DNA of 64,000 bases from Geosiphon pyriformis (taxonomy: Eukaryota > Glomeromycota > Glomeromycetes > Archaeosporales > Geosiphonaceae), in contig JAAOMT010000129.1 in assembly GCA_016748015.1 (NCBI GenBank), positions 186,001-250,000 of the forward strand. Reading direction: 5' to 3'. Below the pieces are notes generated by a model, which was not told the origin of the DNA, made no database searches, and saw nothing but the letters and a program-made list of their open reading frames with translations. Positions 11,296 to 24,132 of the stretch are shown here, in pieces. A program made the translations under genes and the position numbers. Every line of letters begins with the position of its first letter. The stretch's first letter is position 1.

Positions 11296-13800
11296 TTAAA
11301 GGCATTTCATAGATTTGAAGCATGAATGATATTTTAGGTTTGGAATTAAAATTTTAAACAGTATTCTAAAAAGCATCTAGCTGCTGTATTGTGAACCTGA
11401 CTTATTTTTCTGAAACTTGGAACTTTCAAATTTCCATTTTTATATGATTCATTTTCATTGTCGAAAAATTGAAATTTCAATTCTTAGCTTACCTTCTAAA
11501 TAAATTCAGGATAAAATATTGGGATTTATAATTGATTGATTTTATTTCTTTTTGAAGAAATTTGTTACTGTAATTCACACAATATAGTAAAATTGTATAT
11601 GTTTACATTTACACCACTTATTTTTTATAGATAAAAAAATTATTTTTGTTGTAAAGCACTTACTAATCTGTAATTAATGTATAATAAAATGGAATTTTCA
11701 AAATTAAATAATAGTACTTTTTTTATATTTTGTTAAATTATTTTTTATACATATAATATTTTGTTTACAAATTTTTTTGTTTAGAATCTGACAGTTATAT
11801 ACAGTTCTGATTTGAATATATATTAATAATAAAGCTAAGAAAAAACTGGTATTAATTCTAAAAAAGCATTTTACAAGTAAATTTAAGAATTTTGAAAAAA
11901 CTTTAATAATAATAATAGCAGAGTTTTTTTTGAATAAGTATGTAGTGTTTAATATATTAATATGTTGGTAACATTTTTTTGAAAAACTTAACTTTAAAAT
12001 AATAAATAAAACAATAAGTTTAAAACAATTTTAATTATCTGTGTTAATAATTTTTTTATTTAAAGAAAAAATAATGTTTGTTATTAAGAAATTATTTGTT
12101 TTAAATATTAACTTGTTGATTGTAAAAAAGATTTTTATTTTTTCAAAATTTTAATGAAATTTTTTAAATTATTTTTTACTTTTAAATTGAGCTTTGGTTA
12201 AAGCAAAATTATTAATTAAAAAAAGTAATTTATTTAAATACTAATTTTAAACATATAAAATATTTATTTAAATTAAAAAGTAATTATTTAAAAAAACTTT
12301 AATTAATATTTTTAAAAAAACTGTAATAAATATAATTTTTAAGTTTAACAAGATCTTTTTAATCAAGTTATAATTGTTTAAGCTATATTAAAAAACTGTA
12401 ATAAAATTTGCCAAATTAAATTTGGTTTATTTTAGTTAAAAAAAAAATATAGTTTATATTGTAAAAATTATTATTATAAACAAAAAATTATGAATTAAAA
12501 AAGATGTGTATTGTGTTTTGTTATATATTTTGTTAATAAACATAAATATTTATAATTTTTGGAATATTTTGGCTTTTGTTAATAAAAAAATTTGTATTAT
12601 TATTAATAAAAATTCTCATACTTATATAAGATATTAATATGTTACAGTTTGTTTTAACTTAAAAAAAGTTTAATTAAGAATATAAATTGAATAGTACAAA
12701 TATTATTTTGATATAAGTAAATCTTAATTTATTTAGATATATATTATATAGTTGTATTAATTATACTGTTTTAAAATATAAATTTGGTAAAAAATTTTTT
12801 TTTTTGGTTTAAATATTTTTTACTTAATAACAACAAATTTTATTTATGCTAAAAAAATTGCTTTTATTAGTTATTTTATTGGTTTTGGTAAAAAAAAATA
12901 ATCTGGGTTTAGATGATAATTAAAAACTTGAATAAAAATATTTTTGGTTTTGGTGTTATTTTTTTGAATTAGTTTTTTATTTATTTATTTATTTATTTAT
13001 TTATTAATTTCAGATAATTTAAGTTTGAGTATGAGTATAATTTTAAACTGTTAACTAATTAAGTAAATGTATTAATATGATTTATGCTCTTTTTTGCTTA
13101 TTAATAATTAAGAATCTCAGTTTGGCTTCAACTAATTTGATATTTTTAGTACTTAATTTAGAGTTTATTCTGATTTTTTAATATTCATATTAAAATAACA
13201 TTAAATTTTACTTATCAACAAAGCTTTTTGCTAATATCAAGTATGATTTAAAGTTGGCTGTTTTTAAAATAAAAGCTAGATAATCTGTTAAAAACAGGTT
13301 TGAATTTGAGAATAAAATAAAGTTTCTTAAGTGCTTAATTAGTTTTATTATATATATTATTTCTTTATAAATAATTTAGTTTAGAAAATTGCAACATATA
13401 ATTCAACTCGGATCAATGATGTCCACTCAATAATTGAATTCTAATTAACAGATTCAGTGTCATTGTTATTAATTCTGCGTGCGTTTCGTATTTCAATAGA
13501 TTATAGTTAATACAAGACTGGATACAAATAGAAACAAAAAAAAATAGTTTAATGAACCTTATTAAGTCATTCTTCCAAAACAATTCCATTTCACGGGGTA
13601 AAAATATTTATTGGAGAAGTGACAAGTTGGAAAATGAAATTTAATATCATAAATAGTAATGAAACGGGAATCTAATACTTGGAAGGGAAAAAATTAGACT
13701 ATTTGTAACTAGAGATCGTCATAATGAGTACACACAAGAGCCCCGATTTTGTAATAAATGACAAAATGCAGATCGTCAGAGGATGACATTTTTAATTGCG
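11296..13800. other. A+T-rich intergenic DNA
   Basis: No gene is supported. From about 11,600 to 13,380 the sequence is nearly all A and T with very few CpG steps. A (TTTA)n tract lies at about 12,976-13,005. Composition becomes more balanced after about 13,390. Confidence 0.65.
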
Positions 13801-13808
13801 TAAGCCCA

Positions 13809-13898
13809 GTATAAAAGACAAAAACACATGATTTCTCTATAAACCTCTACTCTTTTAACTTCTTCTAAACTATACTCAATTAGTTCTTCAAAGATCAT
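13809..13898 (+). promoter_or_regulatory. Possible core promoter with TATA box and pyrimidine-rich leader
   Basis: GTATAAAAG at 13809-13817 is followed by a C/T-rich leader (CTCTACTCTTTTAACTTCTT and similar) that ends at the ATG at 13899. The layout resembles fungal TATA promoters, but no convincing long gene follows. Confidence 0.3.
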
Positions 13899-13994
13899 AT
13901 GGGACTCTTATTAATATATATATTAGAAGGTGAAATTGGGCTGCTGTTAACAGTATTTATGGTAACCGATGAAAGAGTAGTTTTGTCGGTGTAG
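13899..13994 (+). CDS. Possible small peptide or first exon
   Basis: A 31-codon frame begins MGLLLIYILEGEIGLLLTVF, hydrophobic at the start, directly behind the promoter-like segment. It could be the first exon of a small secreted-protein gene whose remaining exons I could not identify, or chance. The case rests mainly on the upstream TATA box and leader. Confidence 0.2.
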   Translation: MGLLLIYILEGEIGLLLTVFMVTDERVVLSV

Positions 13995-14490
13995 TATCAT
14001 GAAAGTACTTACAATTCATCTTGAAACTATTAATTACAACAAGGGATTTTTATAGAATTGATTACAGGTATAAATGTGACAGTAAAGAGACAAGATTTTT
14101 GAAAGTAGAAGCGTGTTTTGGTAAAAAGTTAGTTTGTGTGCTTAGGACATTAATAACAAAAGAATTATTATTGATTTACACATTTAATTATTTGTTAACA
14201 ATGTTTATGTTTCAAATTTAATTTTCAACTTTGAAATATTATAGATATTTTTGTATACAAAATATAATCAAATAATTAAAATAAATGAAATTCAGTTAAT
14301 GAAGTAAGTAAATATTATTTTTAATACATAATTATAATTTTATTTATCTTTTTAGGTAGCTACTAGGTGAAAAAGTTAAAATGAATAATTTAGCCTTAAG
14401 ACTTTCTAGTTAAATTATAAAACCACTTTCCTTATTCCTAAAACAATAGGAACTATTATTTCTAAAAATTTTAAAATCTATAATCATTTT

Positions 14491-14526
<36 letters not shown>

Positions 14527-15301
14527 TAATAACAATAATAATAATAATAACAATAATAATAATAAATAAATGCTAAATGATTGAATGTATTTTTAGTTTC
14601 AATGAGAAAACCGACCGTATTTTCAAAAGAAACAAAAACCAGATCCCAGTTTTAATTAGTCTATTCAAATCAATAAAGTAATGAAAGAACAAATAAATCA
14701 TCTGATTTCGGTGTTCAGGTGATGTGTGACGAGTATTCTTTTAGATCAAAATTTTTTACAAAATGATGCTAATGATTTCGAGAAATCGAAAAAGCTCAAA
14801 ATGCCAAATGAATAATTATTCAGATAAAAAAATTTTACTTTTTAAAAAATCAGAGCCAATAAATGGGTGTCAAAGTACTGCGTAGTTTTTTGCTAAACTT
14901 TTTTGAGAGTTTCAATCAAACAACAGATCAACACTTTGATACTCCTTCTCGGCCGGTTTGTTTTTGCAATGATACCATTTCACTTACTAAAGAAACTTTA
15001 TACTTTTATGCTTAATAATCAATCACGCAAGATTCGTTCTTTATGACCTATGTGTCAGAGCTTTTGGATCGATCGCTGAAAAAAAATGATGAAGGATTCA
15101 TTTTTAAGTATTTGCAAAAAGAAAAAAACTTTTTATTTTACAGCGGACTGGGTTCCAGTCCTGACATAATGTTTATGTTGGAATAATTAATTTGAAATGG
15201 TGAGCGAAACTTTAAAGTTGTGATTTCTAGAAAAAAAGGGCTTCAAAATATTTCCGAAATTATTTTAATTTTGCCACCTGGTAGTTAAATTTCAATTATC
15301 C

Positions 15302-15370
<69 letters not shown>

Positions 15371-16186
15371 AACCACCTTAGACGGACGGGAGGAGATTGA
15401 AAATGAAAATATTATTCTTGCATTATTGATGTAATCATTTCAAAAATTTTTGCATCATGTTATGTTGCACATGACACATCTTTGGAAGAGAGTACATTTA
15501 ATAATAAAAGAAGATCGGAAATTATTCCCCGAAAGTGCGGAATCCCGAGACGGTGGATTTTGCGGGGGGAAAATTTCTTTTTTCTAAAAAGAAATTTTTA
15601 CCATAATGCTAATGATAATAAAATATATATAAAAGAGATTTTCAATATTACCTTTATATTGTATGAAACAGTAAATATTTATTGGAAAAAGAAATTTGAG
15701 CTAGATAAATTTGGTAAATCAAGTTTTGATTGAATAAAGTTAATTGACATGACAGCATAAAGATTTTTATGAAACCAGTTTCACCAGAAATCTAACCACC
15801 TTAAAGACCGCCGAGATATTCGATTTAATTGGTTTTTAAAAGTTACTAAAATCAGGTAGAATTCAATTTCATTCAAATTTTTCCCCGGATAAAAGGTCAA
15901 TACCCTAAATTCAATGGGTAACTTTGAATGGTACAAAAATTCAAAAGTTTTTCACAATTTCTATTTGAATACATGACCAAAATGACTTGTATAAAAACAA
16001 GACGTACTTTGGAATGGTTTCGAAATTTGGCCAAACATCTTTGTCCCAAATAACACCTTAATTTATATCGCTTGCAAAACTCTTTTAAGTGTTAAATACC
16101 AACATCATCATCATCATCATCACCATATGTTTTCACATTGAAATCAATTCATTTACACAATTTTCAAATACCGTTAAAATCTCCAA
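13995..16186. other. Intergenic DNA with microsatellites
   Basis: No supported gene. It contains (AAT)n at about 14,496-14,567, a (CTAT)n array at 15,302-15,370 and a (CAT)n tract at about 16,103-16,122 in the probable 5' leader of the HMG gene. An 83-codon frame at 15,482 starts with a rare-looking composition and has no recognisable motif, so it was not called. Confidence 0.6.
15302..15370. repeat. (CTAT)n microsatellite
   Basis: About 17 tandem CTAT units in intergenic DNA. Confidence 0.95.
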
Positions 16187-17035
16187 ATGATGGAATCTAA
16201 ACACTCCACTTCCATCATCCACACCTATTCCCCTCCTAAATTCCCACCATCTCTGACAACTCAAGACCTAATTTCTAGTGCTATAATGAAATTAAATGCC
16301 ACAAATAAACGAGGCAAGACACCAAACGCTTTCATGGCATATCGCATGGCATTTCAAAAGGAGTTATCCACAAGTCGAACTTACCTTAATATGCGACAAT
16401 TATCTGGTATTGCTGGAAAGCTCTGGAGACAGGAACCAGAATACGTGAAAGCAAAGTATAAAGAGATGATCAAGAATGCTGAGAAAGAATTTGACAGAAT
16501 TGCACAGGTGGCACTTCCTTTCAGGTTCTTAATGATGAAGGATAATGGTAAGGAAGTCACGGGGGAATCTGAGGATGGGAATAAAAGTTTGGAGATTGTT
16601 TATAAAGAACCCTCGTTAATAAAACAAACTCATCATAATCTAAATATGCCGGTTCATATTCAGGATCCTGATCCACTCAATAATAAGCAAATGCAAGCTA
16701 TATCCACCCCAAATATAAGTTCTATATTACCATTCAATCAAAATCAACCATTTAACTCAATTCATTCATCGAATCTGCAACAAGCCGCTGCTTCTTTTAA
16801 AATTCCTACTCCTCTTAGGAATATACATTCATTAACCATTGAACAATCTTCTTCCATGTACCATGTAAAGGAGCATAATCAGGTCTTGGAGCAACGTGTA
16901 TTCACCCTTGAAAATTTATTGGGGGATTTTTTTACATTACAATGTATCCAATGTTTCAACTGTTTTCATCCTTTGAGTCTGGAAGAGCGTGTGGCTAGGT
17001 TGGAAGATTTGATTGATAGGTTGATCAATGAATGA
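16187..17035 (+). CDS. MATA-type HMG-box protein
   Basis: Single exon, 282 residues. An HMG box spans about residues 42-103. It starts KTPNAFMAYRMAFQKEL, with the NAFMAYR core typical of the MATA/SOX class, followed by LSGIAGKLWRQEP and a helix-3 region YVKAKYKEMIKNAEKEF. Such proteins bind and bend DNA in the nucleus. The middle is Asn/Gln/Ser-rich. The C-terminus has two short coiled-coil segments (about 226-247 and 264-281, LSLEERVARLEDLIDRL) around a CIQCFNC motif, suggesting dimerisation. AM fungi carry large expansions of HMG genes of this build, so this is more likely one of that family than a mating-type locus in itself; no homeodomain partner is nearby. The first two codons are both ATG, and the first was taken. 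Confidence 0.9.
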   Translation: MMESKHSTSIIHTYSPPKFPPSLTTQDLISSAIMKLNATNKRGKTPNAFMAYRMAFQKELSTSRTYLNMRQLSGIAGKLWRQEPEYVKAKYKEMIKNAEKEFDRIAQVALPFRFLMMKDNGKEVTGESEDGNKSLEIVYKEPSLIKQTHHNLNMPVHIQDPDPLNNKQMQAISTPNISSILPFNQNQPFNSIHSSNLQQAAASFKIPTPLRNIHSLTIEQSSSMYHVKEHNQVLEQRVFTLENLLGDFFTLQCIQCFNCFHPLSLEERVARLEDLIDRLINE

Positions 17036-17907
17036 AGCATTCTACATTAACATCTATTGGTTTTTTATGTAGTTCAAATTTTCAATTTATTTTTTAAGTT
17101 TATATATATATAGATATATATATATAAATATATATGTTGAATAAAATATGAATGTCAAAATTTATTTTTGATATGACAATTAATTGAAATCTTGTATGAC
17201 TTTGAAAAAATGCATTTGAAAATAAAAGGTTTGATAAAAAGTGTTACAAAATAATTGTAGAAATGAATAAAGATTAATTATAGATGGGATCCATTTTTTT
17301 CGGAAAAATGGGTACTCAAAGTTTAAAATCTTTAAAGAACCCAATGAACCTGATTCATTATTTAAAATTTTTATTTGTGTTTCAACAATAAAAGAAAAGA
17401 TGAGAAGATTTTCATAGAGTTCCCCCTTAATATATCTAGCATGATCTCGATTTTAATTAGAAGGTTAAAGTTTTTTTTTTATCTTTTCAATATGCGATAA
17501 TATTGATTGCTTTCGGTGTACATAATTATCAAAAAAATGATAGCTATGTTTTTTAATATATATTTATGTAACAGAATCAAATGGTAATAAAGAATTTTGG
17601 CACATTTTAATCTTTCACCTATTTCATTGAAGGAAAATATTGACTCTCTCAATATTTTGTTCAAATTTGAATGATAGAATTTTCAGTTTTGATTAGGGGG
17701 TTTGCAGTCAAAAGGTTTTCAGTCAGAGAGTTTACGGTCAAAGGGTTTACCGTCAAAGGGTTTAATAAAGATAAGAATATTCTTTATCTGTTAAATTCTT
17801 GAAGTTTTTTCAATAAACCTTATTTTATCAATCTTTTATAAAATTAAAATAAATTAATATTGATATTGAATTTTTATATTAAAAAAATATTTTTGTAATT
17901 AATAATG

Positions 17908-17974
<67 letters not shown>

Positions 17975-18563
17975 TTTATTTATTTAAAAATTATTTCACA
18001 ATTTAAAAAATACTTATCAAAAAGAAAAAACATTTTGTTTAATGATTTATTTTTACTATTATAAAATTTTCTTAAGAATCAAATTTTTTTTTCTAGTGTT
18101 CATTACTTTAATTCAAAATTTTCTTATGAAACAGTTCAAGATTAAATATATTTTCAAAACAAAAAATACAATGAATTTATTTCAGTCAAATATTATCAGT
18201 TGTGTAAAAGTATTCCACATAAGTTATACGAATATTCTATATCTGTATGTATAAGAATTATAATAATACAAAATAATTTAAATTTTTTAACAGTTGGAAA
18301 TGTTTAATGTTTTCCTAGCGAGAAAGTAAAGATTCTTTTTATGTGTAAATTGAGCAGCTAGTTATTTGTATTGTAAATTGGGTTGGTTAATTGATTGATT
18401 GATTGATTGATTGATTGGTCATTTTTCTCTTTTATAAATTTTCCTTTTACCCTTGTTTGGTACACATTAAACTTTTAACCTTTCTGACCATTCATTCAAT
18501 TGTCTCTTTTGATATTATAGTTTCAAAAAACAGGTAAATGTTATTACTCAAGATCCCTTGTTG
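17036..18563. other. Intergenic DNA between HMG gene and membrane-protein gene
   Basis: No gene is supported. It holds (TA)-rich tracts near 17,100-17,135, a short 15-bp tandem repeat at 17,697-17,762, (AAT)n at about 17,899-17,970 and (GATT)n at about 18,380-18,415. Confidence 0.6.
17697..17762. repeat. 15-bp imperfect tandem repeat
   Basis: Four to five imperfect copies of GGTCAAAGGGTTTAC (variants with CAGTCA and CCGTCA) in tandem. The function is unknown, and it is not the TTAGGG telomere motif. Confidence 0.8.
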
Positions 18564-19497
18564 TTAATATTCATTCATACCTAGATCTTTGATACTCTCA
18601 ATATCCGGATCATACATGGTTTCCAATTTTTGACGACGAGCAACGTATGAAGTTATGACGAATGAAAAGTATATCTATTAATTAGAAAAAGCAATTAAAT
18701 CAAAATTTTTAGCTTTTCTTTGGAAATAATTCAAATAATCAAATTCTTAATTAAAAATCAAACCATATACATACCGATAAAATGGATCCTAAAATCTTGA
18801 TTACAATCCAAATTGGCAACGTTACATTGTATGCTCTCTTACATATCGACATTTCATTCATATAAATTTCATTGCCTTGTTTATTGATTGACGCGCCGTG
18901 ACATTTTTCAAGGAAAGTGTCTTTGTAAACGGAGTGAATAATTATGTCAGTTACGTTCATTGTAACCAATAGGAATACGATCACATAGGAGAGATAGGAA
19001 TACATTTTTAAACGAAATGTCGTTTCCTGTGAATTTGAAATAGAGATAAGAAAATTAAATATTGTCAAGAAAATTAAAAATTAAAAATAAAAATAAAAAT
19101 AAAAAAGAAAGGAAAAGAAATCTTTTTTAATTACCTTGAATCCAACGATAAATATTCCATAGATTGAGATTAGAGCAATAAATAAATGTCCTATGGCTAT
19201 TGGATAATTGTATGCGTCTAAGTATGAATAAACTTTGAGGAACAAAACAACATGAGATAGTTAGTTTTTTATTCCTAAAAGAATTTAATATGAGACAAGA
19301 AAATGAAATAAAATAAAATAAAATACATTATACTTACTATCTTTTGAACTTTTATAGGCGGCTGTGTACAAGAAATGAAGTATACAAATAGCCAAGCTAT
19401 ACAACTATTTTTAAATTATAGTAGTAATGAAGAAAAGTTGAATTGATTGGTAAAAATGTCAATTATGTCAAAGCAAAAAATTAATACTTTATCTCTT

Positions 19498-19589
<92 letters not shown>

Positions 19590-19862
19590 TTCAAGTCTTA
19601 ATCTCTCCCTGAAAATAAATAAAAAAAGGTTCTTTGAAAAACTCACCAAGCAAACCGTAGAAATAGCCAACACTCCTGGTTTCAATCTTATACCGAAACA
19701 ACAGGTGGCCATTCGACCTGGTCGTGCTCTACCTTTTAGTGTTCGTTTTCGGTTAATAGTTCTATCTTTGTTATCACTATCAATACTCGTTTCATAAGAT
19801 TGACTTTCAACTACTGTCGATATTGATGATTCCATTCTTGGAGAATGCCCTGATGAGTCCAT
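18564..19862 (-). CDS. Four-transmembrane protein (paralogue of the 1.9 kb gene)
   Basis: Five exons on the minus strand: 19862-19647, 19404-19338, 19232-19135, 19026-18775 and 18674-18564, about 247 residues, with intron phases 0, 1, 0, 0 as in the 1922-3121 gene. A hydrophilic cytosolic-looking N-terminus of about 50 residues leads to MATCCFGIRLKPGVLAI. Four membrane segments follow: VLAISTVCL with LYSLAICILHFLY, HLFIALISIYGIFIVGF, YLSYVIVFLLVTMNVTDIII, and ITLPIW-like IWIVIKILGSILS with IYFSFVITSYVA. The loop between segments 3 and 4 has two Cys (EKCHG and SICKRAYN) and could form a disulphide. The CC...LKPGV entry resembles LAPTM4-type tetraspan proteins, but that assignment is a guess. 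The stop lies seven codons past a possible further donor site, so the C-terminus could differ. Confidence 0.75.
19509..19586. repeat. (CTTT)n microsatellite in intron 1 of the membrane-protein gene
   Basis: About 19 CTTT units lie within the first intron of the minus-strand gene. They generate a spurious KERKKERK frame on one strand and a SFFLSFFL frame on the other. Confidence 0.95.
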
Positions 19863-20873
19863 ATTTTTGGATGTAAAGACAAATGATTACGAAGCAGATG
19901 TTTGTTTGTTTGTTGGTTGGTTGGTTGGTTGGTTGGTTGGTGGATGAATGGATGGATAAAAATCTTGAAGTAGATATCGATTTATATTCTACCTTTCAAT
20001 CGACTTGTTAAAGTTAATATTTTAAAATCTTTTTGAGGTATTTGTATATTAAAAAAAAGTGATTCGTTTCAATTAATTTTGTAGCCTTTTTTACATCAAA
20101 TAAGACGAGGAAAACGTCTAGAAACAACAACAACAACAACAACAACAAAAAGAAGAGTCAATAAAATCAAAAGATATTAAATTATATCCCGAGTCCTTGA
20201 AGTCAAGTTATTATACCATTATTAGGAAAACGCGTGCATCCTATAGTATGCATGAAATGTTCTCAGTATTTTTTTTTTAGGCACTATATTATGTCGTGTC
20301 CCAGACAGTGATTATAAAATGATATATCAACTATCCCTGGAATTTTTAATTATATAAGATTGACATAGGTTTTATTGGTTCGTTCATCATGTTGATAAAG
20401 ATTTTGATTAACAAGAAGTTTTTTTTTGAAAACCATTCAAAAGTGGTAATTATATTTTAAAAAATTTCAAATTAGGTAAATTGTAACAGCAGCAAATGAC
20501 ATTGTGAAATTGGATTTATTAATTCTAGTAAACAACTCTGCTATTATGAATTTTTTCGAGGGAGACCTTTGAAATGAGAAATAATTTTTGTAAACGTGAT
20601 GAATTGATATTGGGGGGAGGTAATTGAAATTGAGAAAAATTTTTATTCTTTTTTTAAAAACATTTAACACCAAGATTTTTTCATTGACTGAAATTTCAAA
20701 AACTAAAAATAAAGTTTGATATCTTGTTTTTAGATTTATATTTAGTACACGATAACCGAATTTTGATATCGGGTCAAACTGAGATAAAAGAATTTATGAC
20801 TAAAAGGGCAACATTTTGATTATGATATTAAGTAAGTAATTTCCCAATAGAGATATATCACTTACTCTATGTT

Positions 20874-20876
<3 letters not shown>

Positions 20877-20925
<49 letters not shown>

Positions 20926-20952
20926 TGTATGTATGTAGGTATGTATGTATGT
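20877..20952. repeat. (TA)n followed by (TATG)n microsatellite
   Basis: A short AT dinucleotide run passes directly into about 13 TATG units with one variant TAGG. Confidence 0.95.
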
Positions 20953-21287
20953 TCTTATCTAATTTGGAATTGAGCATTAAAATTCAAACCCCTTTTTTTT
21001 ACCTTTGATTTTTATTCCAAATCTATGACGTTATTTTAATTATTGAGCAATTTCATAAAATGGACTGATGGAATCTCTTTTTAATCTTATCAACAACATG
21101 GATTACGTTAATTTTGATTAATAAATTATATTCGGGGGGGGGGTGGTTTTTTTCATAGAATCATTGAAATCTCTTAAAAGTAGTTGTTCTTTTTTTAATA
21201 TTGACGTTTAAAAGTAATTATCCTGTTTATTGAGGCCTAGAGCTAATAAGAGAAAATTAAAAATTTAAGCAATTTAATCAATCAAAT

Positions 21288-21356
21288 TAAATCAAGTCAA
21301 ATCAAATCAAGTCAAATCAAATCAAGTCAAATCAAATCAAGTCAAATCAAATCAAA
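21288..21356. repeat. 15-bp tandem repeat AAATCAAATCAAGTC
   Basis: About four near-perfect tandem copies of AAATCAAATCAAGTC, itself built from AATC/AAGTC sub-repeats, in gene-free DNA. Confidence 0.9.
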
Positions 21357-23484
21357 CAAACACAATATACGTATATATTATATTGTATATTGTATTAGAT
21401 CACAAAAATTTATATAAACTCAAAAATTAAATTTACACTGTAATATATATATATTTACAGATTTTTTGTTTATTCATTTTATTTATTTAGCAATTATGTA
21501 TATATTTGAAAGATTTTTACAAAGATTTTAATTCAATATTTCCTTAGTGTTAAAATTAAAAATTGACGTTAAACAACAATGATTACCAGTGTAATCAGTG
21601 CCACCATAATAAAATTAAAAAATAAACAAACCTTCTATAAAGAAAAAAGAGTGTTTACACTTGTGCACTTTTTGAGATTAATTAGATTGGTAAATTTTTT
21701 TCATCACATATAGAAACTGAAAAAGAAGTTAAAATTTTTTAAAACCTTATTGAATATGAATATGAATATTAATCTTTTTAATGAAAATAAAATTTAAAAG
21801 GTATTTTTTTTTAAAATACTTTTTCAAAAATAATATATAAATCCTGATTTATATATTATTATAAAAATTACAAAAAATTATGATTATTAATTAAATGAAA
21901 ATAAAGTTATTCCTACTTTTTAATGAATAATAGTCTTCTTTTTTTTTTTTTTAAAGAGAAAGTTTTTTAAAATTCATGTTTTAAATCTTTAAAACAATTT
22001 TTTCTGGTCATATTTATAATCTTTACTATGTTTCATTTTAAAATTGAATATGAATAATGATAATTATTAACCTTATTATTATTAACCTTATTAATAATAT
22101 TATTATTATTGTTATTATTTTGTATCATATTTTCATGAATATTTTTTTTATTACTTAAATATTATTCATTTTTCTATCATATAATTGAAAATTTTATTTC
22201 TACAAAATTATAATTTTTGTTTTTTTGATTAAAAATTTTTTTTTACTTTTAATTATATTTTATTAAAAAGAACTCAAAAATTATTGAAAATACAATCAGC
22301 AATATAATAATAATAATAATAATAATTAGAAAAAACCTTAAATATCCAATAAAATATATATCTCAAGTTTTGCCTATTAAATAAACTTTTTAAATCTATG
22401 TACAATTTAAATAAATTAATAAATAAATAATATATATAAATAAATAAATAATATATATCTCTATCTATCTATTTATTTATCTATCTATATATCTATCTAT
22501 CTATTTAATAATTTTAAAATAAATAAAAAAAGAATTTTAACCAGAGGCAATAATAACAACAAAAGAAAATAAATAACAATTGAATTATGTTGAAAACTAT
22601 CAAATTAACGAATGACAAAGGTAAAAATTAAAGTCCATTAAATATGAAAAACCAGTAAAACCCCAAAAAAACCCAAAAAAATTTCGCCAAAATAACCTAT
22701 TAACCTATTAACCTATTAACCAACCAATCAACCGAAAACTTATCTGATGACTAAATCCAAAAAACCCCCACCCCCCCCCCTCCCAGTTTTTCTCACAAAA
22801 TTTAAAATAACCTTGTCAATTTCTTTTGCTATCCCACCTAAAAAACCAATTAAAATTATTTGAACACCAATGTTCATAAATAACCAAAGAAAATCAGCTT
22901 CAACTGATTTCCTTTTTTTAACCTTATAAATACCTAATTAATCAAAATTCCCTCAATTAATCCCTAATTAATAAATAATGCTATCTAAATTTAGAAAATT
23001 CCACTAAATAATAATTCTAGGCCCATAGATATGATGATATATGTATTAAGTCCCTTAAATAATGAATAAGTGCAATTTATATACAATTGCTCCAATAATT
23101 CAGTGAATAATGAATAAAAGAATATTAATACGATCAAGTGTATACGTGATAGATCTATATGAATAAAAGGGTATTTTGACATGGGAGAAAGAATTGATAG
23201 GAAACCTGTCCCATCATCATTCAATAAATAAATAAAAGGTTGGGTACGCGAGAGATTTAAAGAGTTTTTTCAATTTTTTTTATGTAAATTTTTTAAAGGA
23301 ATATGATTTAAAAAGGTTTTTTTTTATTTTTTTTGAGATATATTAATGGTTTTTAAGGTCAGATTTCACATATTGCGTCTTCGAAATCTCATCCCCCTGT
23401 CAAGATCTCAGATTGATGAAGGGAATTTGACCAAAGCCCATTGAATTGTGTGATACCTCAATTATGAACAAAAGGTAAAGGACA

Positions 23485-23658
23485 ATGACCCTTTTTTTCG
23501 ATGCCAAGGATGCAGGTAGGCCGCGAGGAAGCATTAATGAACATTGCTCATCGTTGGCTGAGGACAAGAAGGATGAGTCATTAAAGACTCTTCGAATTGA
23601 GGATGAAGAAAAAATTGCTTTGAGACGACATCAATTTATATATTTCAAGACTATTTAG
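23485..23658 (+). CDS. Possible small protein (57 residues), uncertain
   Basis: An ATG-initiated frame of 57 residues (beginning MTLFFDAKDAGRPRGSINEH) is notably richer in G+C and in charged residues than surrounding DNA. A second short frame (ATG at about 23346, reading MVFKVRFHILRLRNL) lies just upstream. They could be a small gene, exons of an unrecognised gene, or the remnant of one. No family is recognised and no promoter was identified. Confidence 0.2.
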   Translation: MTLFFDAKDAGRPRGSINEHCSSLAEDKKDESLKTLRIEDEEKIALRRHQFIYFKTI

Positions 23659-24065
23659 CTTGTTAACTTGACATCAGAAATTTTGATTTTTTTTTGTGCT
23701 GTTTTTTTTGTCGTTGTTGTTGTTATTGTTGTTGTGTGTGTTTATTTTTTCAAAAGATATCACTTGGATGCACACATAAAAAAGCAGAGTAAACTTTAAT
23801 TGCGTAAATTCTCACCCCCGAGAAAAATCCCCCTAGAGAGAAGGTAACACGTTTTATTTTGGGAATTCTCTAAATGCCTTTAAAAATTGAAGTTCTGGTT
23901 GGTTGGGACTAAAGAAAATAATAAATTAAACTGCCGACATCCCTTTGAGCTTTGGATTGTTTTGGGGATTTGATTGCAAAAAGTGAGTAGGGATCGATCG
24001 GCAATTTTTTTTTTAAATCAAAGTTATTTATCATAGAAATAGAAATAAAATTTTCAAATAATGGG

Positions 24066-24067
<2 letters not shown>

Positions 24068-24131
<64 letters not shown>
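24068..24131. repeat. (ATT)n microsatellite
   Basis: About 21 uninterrupted ATT units; the poly-Ile frame seen on the minus strand is its shadow. Confidence 0.95.

Positions 24132-24132
<1 letters not shown>

Noticed and set aside
16187-17035. Calling the HMG gene the mating-type locus
   Set aside because: AM fungi have many HMG genes of this type, and no homeodomain or other MAT partner is adjacent.
17479-17664. Minus-strand 61-codon frame
   Set aside because: It is A+T-driven, with no motif, no promoter and no splice partner.
19447-19797. Plus-strand frame with SFFLSFFL repeats resembling a membrane protein
   Set aside because: It is the (CTTT)n microsatellite read in frame, and it lies opposite exon 1 and intron 1 of a well-supported minus-strand gene.
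22690-22735. Telomere-like repeat
   Set aside because: The unit is CCTATTAA, not CCCTAA, and there are only about three copies.
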